A stretch of 5,665 nucleotides of DNA from Caulobacterales bacterium (lineage in GTDB: Bacteria; Pseudomonadota; Alphaproteobacteria; Caulobacterales; Caulobacteraceae), in contig CANKEA010000095.1 of assembly GCA_947480815.1 (NCBI GenBank), forward strand, positions 1-5,665, written 5' to 3'. Position numbers and translations under genes: made by a program. Each line of letters opens with the position of its first letter. Positions within the stretch are counted from its first letter, which is position 1. Shown here piece after piece: positions 1-5,289 of the stretch. A model generated the notes under the pieces. That model had not been told where the DNA came from and ran no database searches. It was given only the letters and a program-made list of their open reading frames with translations.

Positions 1-682
1 CGGCGTCCTTGTCGGCCGTGCGCGGGCCGTCGCCGCGAGTCATGTTGTAATAACCGTCGCGTTTGCGGGCGGCGAAATAGAGATTGGCCGCGACCGTATC
101 GGGCACCAGGGCCCCGCCCACGCTGATCGAGCCGCCGACCGCGCCATAGGTTCCGAGGGTCAGTTCGCCCCGCGCGCTCGGCGTGAAGGTCGGCGCGGCG
201 GTTATGATATTGATGACGCCGGCGGACGTGTTCTTGCCGAACAGCGTCCCTTGCGGGCCTTTCAGCACTTCGATGCGCGCCAGGTTCCCCAGGTCATTGT
301 AGGCCACGCCATTGCGGGGGCGGTAGACGCCGTCGATCACGATCCCGACAGAGGATTCCAGGCCGGCGTTGTCGCCAACCGTGCCAATGCCATGGATCCG
401 GGCGGTAGTGCTGGTCTCATTGGTGGTGGTGGTGACGTTCAGGCCCGGGGTGAGCAACTGCAAGTCTTTGATGTCTTTGACGCCGGCCGCCTGAAGCTGG
501 GCACCGGTGAGGGCGATGACCACGATAGGCACATCCTGCAGGTTCTGCTCGCGCTTCTGGGCCGTGACGATAATGCTATCGACTGTAGGGGCGACCTGCT
601 GCGCCATCGCTGGCACCCCGCTCAACGTCGTCATGGCCAATACGGTCAGCGACACGCCGCGCAGCATACCTTGATCGGTCAT
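1..682 (-). CDS. TonB-dependent outer-membrane receptor, N-terminal part (cut by the left edge)
   Basis: Encodes the signal peptide and plug domain of a TonB-dependent receptor, which takes up a ligand (siderophore, vitamin, glycan or similar) across the outer membrane using energy passed on by TonB/ExbBD. The 227 visible residues begin with a Sec signal peptide (hydrophobic core about residues 9-24, likely cut after AMA at 25-27). A TonB-box-like DSIIVTAQKR follows at 35-44, then the plug: DVPIVV at 50-55, LQLLTPGLNV at 74-83, RIHGIG at 95-100 and IDGVYRPRNG at 116-125. The hallmark RIEVLKGPQGTLFGKNTSAG is at 136-155, followed by VINIIT. The beta-barrel would lie beyond the edge. The ATG at 682 is chosen because AAGGGA sits 5 nt upstream and the signal peptide follows at once. 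The ligand cannot be told from this part. The protein style is that of the large receptor families of sphingomonads and caulobacters. Family certain, substrate unknown. Confidence 0.95.
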   Translation of the reverse strand, partial: MTDQGMLRGVSLTVLAMTTLSGVPAMAQQVAPTVDSIIVTAQKREQNLQDVPIVVIALTGAQLQAAGVKDIKDLQLLTPGLNVTTTTNETSTTARIHGIGTVGDNAGLESSVGIVIDGVYRPRNGVAYNDLGNLARIEVLKGPQGTLFGKNTSAGVINIITAAPTFTPSARGELTLGTYGAVGGSISVGGALVPDTVAANLYFAARKRDGYYNMTRGDGPRTADKDA

Positions 683-813
683 CTGATTCCCTTTCGTTTC
701 CGCCCGTCAGGGTCGACACCGCCGACCTCCTTTGCCCTCAATCCTACCGAATGAAGTTCAAGTTTTCATTGATCAGTTAATAATGCGCGCAGCGCGGTCG
801 CAAGGGGCTTCCT
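683..813 (-). promoter_or_regulatory. Leader and probable promoter region of the TonB-dependent receptor
   Basis: About 130 bp between the antiporter's putative terminator and the receptor start contain no gene. The stretch at about 745-785 is markedly richer in A/T than its surroundings, which fits a promoter for the receptor. I see no convincing -35/-10 pair. A loose TGAA-N9-TTCA inverted motif at 752-768 is too weak to call an operator. No Fur-like 19-bp palindrome is evident. Confidence 0.3.
688..693 (-). promoter_or_regulatory. Ribosome binding site of the TonB-dependent receptor
   Basis: On the minus strand AAGGGA lies 5 nt before the ATG at 682. It supports this start over the in-frame ATG five codons further in. 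Confidence 0.6.
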
Positions 814-832
814 AAAAACACCCGTCGCGGTG
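814..832 (-). terminator. Weak Rho-independent terminator after the antiporter gene
   Basis: Read on the minus strand, a short hairpin (CACC, loop GCGACG, GGTG) is followed directly by TTTTT. It lies 35 bp beyond the stop of the Na+/H+ antiporter, where a terminator would be expected. The stem is only 4 bp, so it would be weak. Confidence 0.35.
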
Positions 833-866
833 ACGTTTGGCCGCACAGCTTGCGATGCCATGGTCA

Positions 867-2048
867 TTAGTCATCTTTCAGCCTGAGGCGAAGCGCGTCC
901 ACCACCCACGGCACGGTTAGGCCCTGGACAAAGATTGAGAAGGCCACCGCGGCGCAGACGGCCAGCAGGATGTCGCTTTTCTCAGGAACCGTATCGGGGA
1001 TCGCCAGGGCCAGGGCCAAGGCCAACGCGCCCTTGAGCCCACCCCAGAACAGCATGTGCTGGTGCCGCATGTCGACCTTCAGCCGGGTGCGGCTGAAGAG
1101 GGCGCTGAGCGGATACACAACGACCGCCCGGCTGATCAGCACCAGGCCCACCGCCACGGCCGCGGTGGCGCTGAAGATCCGGCTTCCCTGTGTTGCCACA
1201 TGGATTCCGATCAAGATGAACACCACCGAATTAGCCAGGAAGGCGATATAATCCCAGGTGGCGATAACGGCGTCGCTGCCGCTGGGCGTGATGGCGCGCT
1301 TGTGGCCCAGGTTGCCGACCACAAGGCCGGCTGCGAGCGACGCTAACACGCCTGACATGTGCCGATGTTCGGCGAGAAGAAACGATCCATAGGCCGCGAT
1401 GATGGTCAGGGTGATCTCAACGACTGGGTTCGTGGTCCTCGTCGCCAGCAGCAGGACGGCCCCGGCCACCGCGGCACCAAGGAGGGAACCGCCGACCGCC
1501 ATCCATAATAGAGAGCCCACAATCGCGCTGGCTTGGACGTTCGCGCCATGAGCAATCGCCACCAGGATTGCGAAGGCGACGGCTGAGGCGCCGTCGTTCA
1601 GCAGGCTCTCGGCCTCGACCAAGAGGGTCAGACGCGGCTCTACCTTGGTCTCCTTGAACGCGGCGATTACGGCGACGGGGTCAGTCGCCACGATGAGGGC
1701 CCCGAACATGGCCGATGCCACCCAGCCCCAGCCAACAAAAGCGTGCATGCCAGCGGCGACCAGCGCGCCTGCGGCCAATACCCCAGGAAAGGCCAAAAGG
1801 AGCGTGACCGGCAGGTCGCGCCGAAACGGCCGCCATTTCAGCTGCAGCGCCGCCTCGAAGATCAGGGGCGGCAACAGCACGGTGTAGATCAGGTCCGATG
1901 TGAGTTGCGGGCTATGGGCTTGGCTTACGAAGCCTAGGGCCATACCCGCCGCAACCAGTCCCACGCTGTAGGGAAGGCGGAACCTGCGCGAAAGCATCGC
2001 CACGACGCATGCAATCAGGAGGATCAGACCGATCTGGCTAAAAGACAT
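867..2048 (-). CDS. Na+(K+)/H+ antiporter, CPA1 family (NhaP-type)
   Basis: An inner-membrane cation/proton antiporter of the sodium/hydrogen exchanger family, used for pH and Na+/K+ balance. From the chosen start it has 393 residues and about 11-12 hydrophobic segments with almost no soluble domain, ending in a short basic-acidic tail (LRLRLKDD). Family motifs are in order: LLPPLIFEAAL at 58-68, ATDPVAV at 121-127 (ion-site Thr-Asp-Pro), ESLLNDG at 147-153 (the Asn-Asp pair of electroneutral CPA1 exchangers), a conserved-type Arg in SRAVVVYP at 306-313, and GGLKGALALALAL at 336-348. No regulatory TrkA/RCK or cNMP domain follows. The open frame extends upstream to a TTG at 2102. The ATG at 2048 is preferred because GAGG lies 6 nt before it and the first membrane helix starts immediately. 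ATGs at 2054 and 2060 are also in frame. Na+ versus K+ cannot be decided from sequence. Confidence 0.9.
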   Translation of the reverse strand: MSFSQIGLILLIACVVAMLSRRFRLPYSVGLVAAGMALGFVSQAHSPQLTSDLIYTVLLPPLIFEAALQLKWRPFRRDLPVTLLLAFPGVLAAGALVAAGMHAFVGWGWVASAMFGALIVATDPVAVIAAFKETKVEPRLTLLVEAESLLNDGASAVAFAILVAIAHGANVQASAIVGSLLWMAVGGSLLGAAVAGAVLLLATRTTNPVVEITLTIIAAYGSFLLAEHRHMSGVLASLAAGLVVGNLGHKRAITPSGSDAVIATWDYIAFLANSVVFILIGIHVATQGSRIFSATAAVAVGLVLISRAVVVYPLSALFSRTRLKVDMRHQHMLFWGGLKGALALALALAIPDTVPEKSDILLAVCAAVAFSIFVQGLTVPWVVDALRLRLKDD

Positions 2049-2142
2049 CGACATCCTCATTGGCTGCCCGACGAAGGCGCGCCCTGAAACTTTCGTGCGC
2101 AAACCCTAGCATGCTCGCGCGGGACGGGGCATCAGATTGGCT
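2049..2142. promoter_or_regulatory. Divergent intergenic region between the antiporter and selO
   Basis: The 94 bp between two outward-facing starts must carry the promoters of both genes or lie within their leaders. I find no clear -35/-10 pair on either strand and no strong inverted repeat. Only the position supports the call. Confidence 0.3.
2055..2058 (-). promoter_or_regulatory. Ribosome binding site that decides the antiporter start
   Basis: GAGG on the minus strand lies 6 nt before the third of three closely spaced ATGs (2060, 2054, 2048). It favours 2048 over those two and over the TTG at 2102. The TTG would add 18 polar residues ahead of the first membrane segment. Confidence 0.5.
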
Positions 2143-3585
2143 ATGCCTGTGTCCCGCCCCTACCGACCCGAACCGCGTTTCATGGCCCTGGGCCCTGAAT
2201 TCGCCGACAACGTTGAGCCGGCACGGTTTCCGACGGCAATCATCAGGCACCGCCATCAGCGTGCGGCGGCCACCGTGGGCCTGGAGCAACTCAGTGATGC
2301 TGAATGGCTGGCGCATTTCGCGCGGTTCGAGCCCTTGCCAGAAAACCAGCCCAAGCCGCTGGCGATGCGTTACCACGGCCATCAATTCCGGAATTACAAT
2401 CAAGAGCTAGGCGACGGCCGTGGGTTCCTGTTTGCCCAACTGCGCGAGACGGGAACCGGTCGATTACTTGACCTGGCCACAAAAGGGTCCGGCAAGACGC
2501 CCTATTCACGCACCGCCGACGGACGGCTAACGCTCAAGGGCGGGGTGCGTGAGGTTTTGGCCGCAACCATGCTTGAGACGCTTGGGGTGCCCACCAGCCG
2601 CGCCTTCAGCTTAATCGAGACGGGTGAGGCGCTGGAACGCGGCGATGAACCCAGCCCCACCCGGTCCGGCGTCTTAACCCGGTTATCGCATAGCCATATC
2701 CGTTTCGGCACCTTTCAACGCCATGCCTATTTCGACCGGCCCGACTTGGTCGGAACCCTGGCTGAACATGCCCTGGCCACCTATTTCCCTGACGTCGACG
2801 CCACCGATCCGGGCGCAGCCCTGATGGCCTGTGCTGCGCGCGCCACCGCGCGACTAGCTGCCCGCTGGATGGCCGCCGGCTTCGTGCATGGCGTACTCAA
2901 CACCGACAACATGGTCGTAACCGGCGAGAGCTTTGATTACGGCCCCTGGCGCTTCTTGCCGCGCAGCGACCCCTATTTTACCGCCGCCTATTTCGACCAC
3001 GCGGGGCTCTATGCATTTGGCCGACAGCCCCAAACGGCGTTCTGGAATTTGGAACAGCTGGGCGGATGTTTGTCGCTGATCAGCGGCTCGGAAGGACTGA
3101 TCGCCGCGCTGGAGCTATTTGGTCCGGCGTACCAGGCTGAACTGGCCGCTGCGGTGGTCGAGCGGCTTGGGTTGGTTTCCCGTGGGGCTGACGGCGACCA
3201 GGGGCTGGCCCAGGCGGCCTTCGCCGGCTTGGCGGAAGGCGGTGAAGCGCTCCGCTGGGAGCCGTTCTTCTTCGACTGGTTCTGCGGTGCCGCCTCAGAG
3301 CGCCGGGCCCTGGAGAGTCCCCGCAGCGTGCTTTACCAGCAGGCGGCCATGCTTGAATTCCGTCGCCGCCTCGAGGGCTATGAGCCCGAGCGACGCGAGC
3401 GGCTGGAGTCGCCCGTTTTTGCCGCCGACCTGCCGCAGGAAATGCTGATCGCTGAGGTTGAAAACATCTGGGCCGCCATCGCCTATCAAGAGAATTGGCA
3501 GCCGCTTCACGACAAGCTGGCGGCCCTGGAGGCGGCGAGGCTTGCCTATGGCTTGGCCCCGCAGAGCCGTAACGATTGCGATTAA
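2143..3585 (+). CDS. selO: Protein adenylyltransferase SelO (YdiU family)
   Basis: SelO is a pseudokinase-fold enzyme that moves AMP from ATP onto Ser/Thr/Tyr of target proteins, and is linked to redox stress. The 480 residues match the bacterial family length (about 480). Visible motifs are RYHGHQF at 76-82, LGDGRGFLFAQL at 89-100, LATKGSGKTPYSR at 111-123 (nucleotide-binding Lys in KGSGK), RLTLKGGVREVL at 128-139, SLIETGEALERGDEPSPTRS at 156-175, GFVHGVLNTDNM at 246-257 and FDYGPWRFLP at 264-273. By alignment, D255 is the catalytic base and N256 and D265 the metal ligands; the 10-residue spacing fits the solved family members. A Cys is the penultimate residue. The ATG at 2143 is chosen; an in-frame TTG at 2137 and GTG at 2149 are possible, and a TAG at 2107 bounds the frame. 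No strong Shine-Dalgarno is seen. It may once have been cotranscribed with the NRAMP gene 45 bp downstream. Intact, high certainty. Confidence 0.95.
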   Translation: MPVSRPYRPEPRFMALGPEFADNVEPARFPTAIIRHRHQRAAATVGLEQLSDAEWLAHFARFEPLPENQPKPLAMRYHGHQFRNYNQELGDGRGFLFAQLRETGTGRLLDLATKGSGKTPYSRTADGRLTLKGGVREVLAATMLETLGVPTSRAFSLIETGEALERGDEPSPTRSGVLTRLSHSHIRFGTFQRHAYFDRPDLVGTLAEHALATYFPDVDATDPGAALMACAARATARLAARWMAAGFVHGVLNTDNMVVTGESFDYGPWRFLPRSDPYFTAAYFDHAGLYAFGRQPQTAFWNLEQLGGCLSLISGSEGLIAALELFGPAYQAELAAAVVERLGLVSRGADGDQGLAQAAFAGLAEGGEALRWEPFFFDWFCGAASERRALESPRSVLYQQAAMLEFRRRLEGYEPERRERLESPVFAADLPQEMLIAEVENIWAAIAYQENWQPLHDKLAALEAARLAYGLAPQSRNDCD

Positions 3586-3630
3586 TCGACTACGGCCGCA
3601 CCCAGAGCGGTGTGCCGGAGTTCGCTGCCT

Positions 3631-4456
3631 ATGAGATTCCCCCGCCTGCGATCCGCAGCTGTCTTTCAAAAACTTGGGCCCGGACTTGTCACCGGAGCGG
3701 CGGACGACGATCCGAGCGGCATCGCCACCTATTCCCAGGCCGGAGCGCAGTTCGGATTCATCCTCCTTTGGACCATGGTCCTGACGTTTCCGCTGATGGT
3801 GGCGGTGCAGCTTGTGGCGGCGCCAACCTCGCGGCGATGGGCGAGGGGGCAGCCTTGGTGCTGCCGTTCGACGCGCGCGTCTATACCGTGGCCTTTGCCC
3901 TGATCTCACTGGGGCTACAGATCTTCATCCCCTATCACCGTTACGCGCGCCTGCTGAAATGGCTAACCGCGGTGCTGCTGGCCTACGTGGCTGTGGTGTT
4001 CTCGGTCAAACTGGACTGGGGCGAGGTGGGCCGTGGCCTGATACAGCCCAGGATCGAGGGCGGCAGGGCGGGCGTGGGACTCATCGTCGCCCTCTTCGGC
4101 ACCACGATCAGCCCCTACTTTTTCTTCTGGCAGAGCAGTCAGGAGGTTGAGGAGATCGCGCAACATGCCGATGAACATGCCCTGCGCGCATCTCCCCATG
4201 AGGCCAAGGCGCAGTTCGCCCGCATAGGTGTCGATACCTGGTTTGGGATGGCGGCCTCCAACCTGATCGCCCTCGCCATCATCATCTCGACGGCCGCAAC
4301 CCTGCACGCCCACGGAATCAACCAGATCGCCACGGCGGCAGACGCCGCCAAGGCCTTGCGGCCTGTCGCTGGCCCCTTCGCATTCCTTTTGTTCAGGCTG
4401 GGCATGTGATTGGCACCGGCTTGCTCGCCGTGCCGGTGCTGGCCGGCTCTGCGGCC
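3631..4456 (+). pseudogene. NRAMP-family divalent metal transporter, broken remnant
   Basis: Remnant of an inner-membrane transporter of the NRAMP family (PF01566), spread over three frames. Part one, from the ATG at 3631 (or GTG 3610), reads GPGLVTGAADDDPSG and SQAGAQFGFILLW, the family's first membrane helices, up to LMVAVQLV near 3816. Part two continues in another frame from about 3819 with ANLAAMGEGA, IPYHRYARLLKWLT, VALFGTTISPYFFFWQSSQE and AGPFAFLLFRLGM, ending at the TGA 4407-4409. Part three, in the third frame from 4409, reads IGTGLLAVPVLAGSAA, then LKI and a stop (TAG 4466-4468). Compared with what I know of the family, roughly 40 residues are missing at the first junction (end of TM2 through TM3), a one-base shift explains the second, and the C-terminal third is absent. 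The gene begins 45 bp after selO. It cannot give a working transporter as read. Confidence 0.85.
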
Positions 4457-4463
4457 CTAAAAA

Positions 4464-4487
4464 TATAGGCGATTTCGCCGCTCTATA
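4464..4487. other. Hairpin at the broken end of the NRAMP remnant
   Basis: GGCG (4468-4471) and CGCC (4476-4479) form a stem around ATTT. Outer TATA arms (4464-4467 and 4484-4487) are offset by a 4-nt bulge. On the minus strand it is followed by a T-rich run (TATATTTTTA), but no minus-strand gene ends here. On the plus strand no T-run follows. Between 4457 and 4543 I recognise no gene. The frame continues as a 23-residue hydrophobic stretch (ISPLYMLYLF and on) ending at TAA 4538, which I cannot place in any family. Confidence 0.25.
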
Positions 4488-4543
4488 TGCTCTATCTCTT
4501 CCGTCTTAGCCTTCGGATCGGTTTTGGGGGGTTCGTCTAAAAT

Positions 4544-4548
4544 GAGGG
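4544..4548 (+). promoter_or_regulatory. Ribosome binding site of the original rsmJ start
   Basis: GAGGG lies 4 nt before the ATG at 4553, the best Shine-Dalgarno in this part of the window. It marks 4553 as the ancestral rsmJ start and means the short first frame is probably translated. Confidence 0.55.
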
Positions 4549-4552
4549 CTCT

Positions 4553-4672
4553 ATGAAGGGCACCGTGATCGTCGATCACGCGTGGGTCCAGCAAGCGCTG
4601 ACCGTACTGCGGGCCAAGACCAGGTGTTTTAGTGACCTGCCGCCGACGACCGGCTCTATGGCACCGGCGTGA
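4553..4672 (+). pseudogene. rsmJ: N-terminal fragment of frameshifted rsmJ (39 codons)
   Basis: A 39-residue frame behind a good ribosome binding site. Its first 22 residues (MKGTVIVDH, then AWVQQALTVLRAK) align without gaps to the N-terminus of E. coli RsmJ as I remember it, where ALSVLAAR occupies the position of ALTVLRAK. After SDL (residues 27-29, to 4639) the homology moves into the neighbouring frame as ADDRLYGTGVIKMTDLQ and runs into the methyltransferase. Restoring one base between about 4636 and 4645 joins the two into about 245 residues, against about 250 in E. coli. The original frame stops at TGA 4670-4672, overlapping the GTG at 4669 that opens the downstream frame. I also considered a uracil phosphoribosyltransferase start (VDH..VQ..LT.LR.K), but the collinear fit to rsmJ is better. 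Confidence 0.6.
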
Positions 4673-5289
4673 TCAAGATGACGGACCTGCAAGCCGCACC
4701 GGTCCTGGTGTGTGATTTTCTAGGCGGCACTGTCGGCCACCGGTTCCGCACCGAGGGGGCCCGCGGCAACGCCCTAGCCCGCGCCTGCGGCATCGCCAAG
4801 GGCGCGCTGCCCAGCGTGATCGACGCCACCGCCGGACTGGCGCGCGACGCCTTCATGCTGGCGGGTCTCGGTGTGCAAGTCACCTTGATCGAGCGTTCAC
4901 CCGCCGTGCACGCGGCGCTGACTTCGGGGCTTGCGGCGGCGCGCGCCGACCCGTCAGCGGCCCAGGTGGTCGGGCGCATGACCTTGTTGCAGGGTGACAG
5001 CCGCCGCCTGCTGGGCGAATTATCCGCCGATGTGGTGCTGGTTGATCCCATGCATCCGCCACGCGGCAACACCGCGCTGGTCAAGCAGGAGATGCGATCC
5101 TTGCGCGCTCTGGTCGGTGACGATCCCGACGCACAGGACCTGATGCACGCTGCCTTGGCCTGCGCCAAGAAGCGGGTAGTGCTGAAGTGGCCGGTACGCG
5201 CGCCGCCGATGGCTGGGCTGCGCGCGCCGTCGCATCAGATCGTCGGCAAAACGACCCGATACGACGTCTTTATAATTTCATCTTCTTGA
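4669..5289 (+). CDS. rsmJ: 16S rRNA (guanine1516-N2)-methyltransferase RsmJ, catalytic part of a split gene
   Basis: RsmJ (YhiQ) uses S-adenosylmethionine to methylate N2 of G1516 in 16S rRNA, in the cytoplasm. The 206 visible residues carry the family signature in order: DFLGGTVGHR at 16-25, the SAM-binding DATAGLARD at 52-60, LIERSPAV at 73-80, DVVLVDPMHPP at 121-131 (catalytic-type Asp-Pro-Met), ALVKQEMRSLRALVGDDPDA at 136-155, and RVVLKWPVRAPPMAG at 169-183 (usually KRP, here KWP). The frame opens at GTG 4669; an ATG follows at 4678, and a TGA at 4633 bars extension. This start leaves the protein about 40 residues short, because the true N-terminus lies one frame away at 4553. It may be made by reinitiation at the TGA/GTG overlap, or the full protein may exist if the shift is a sequence error. 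The 3' end overlaps the facing gene by 20 bp and gives an unusual ISSS tail. Confidence 0.85.
   Translation: MIKMTDLQAAPVLVCDFLGGTVGHRFRTEGARGNALARACGIAKGALPSVIDATAGLARDAFMLAGLGVQVTLIERSPAVHAALTSGLAAARADPSAAQVVGRMTLLQGDSRRLLGELSADVVLVDPMHPPRGNTALVKQEMRSLRALVGDDPDAQDLMHAALACAKKRVVLKWPVRAPPMAGLRAPSHQIVGKTTRYDVFIISSS

Noticed and set aside
251..754. Plus-strand open frame of 167 codons
   Set aside because: It lies opposite the signal peptide and plug of the TonB-dependent receptor, which has clear family motifs and a ribosome binding site. The translation of the plus frame has no recognisable domain.
3295..3909. Minus-strand open frame of 204 codons
   Set aside because: It is antisense to the 3' end of selO and the NRAMP remnant. 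Its composition (Arg, Gly and Pro in excess) is typical of the reverse of GC-rich coding DNA, and there is no family motif.
4564..4580. Perfect inverted repeat CGTGATC-GTC-GATCACG, as a possible operator
   Set aside because: It sits inside the rsmJ N-terminal codons for VIVDH, a common codon choice that produces such a palindrome by chance, and it is downstream of the start codon.
4636..4669. Programmed -1 ribosomal frameshift joining the two rsmJ frames
   Set aside because: No slippery heptamer of the X XXY YYZ kind occurs in the overlap and no stable downstream structure is evident. A lost base or stop/start reinitiation is simpler.
4553..4672. Start of a uracil phosphoribosyltransferase gene (upp), suggested by VDH..VQ..LT.LR.KT
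   Set aside because: The resemblance ends after 23 residues and nothing of the enzyme follows. The same residues align gap-free with the RsmJ N-terminus and join collinearly to the RsmJ body one frame away, giving the expected total length.
4656..5168. Minus-strand open frame of 170 codons
   Set aside because: It is antisense to the RsmJ catalytic region, rich in Ser, Ala and Arg, and has no motif.
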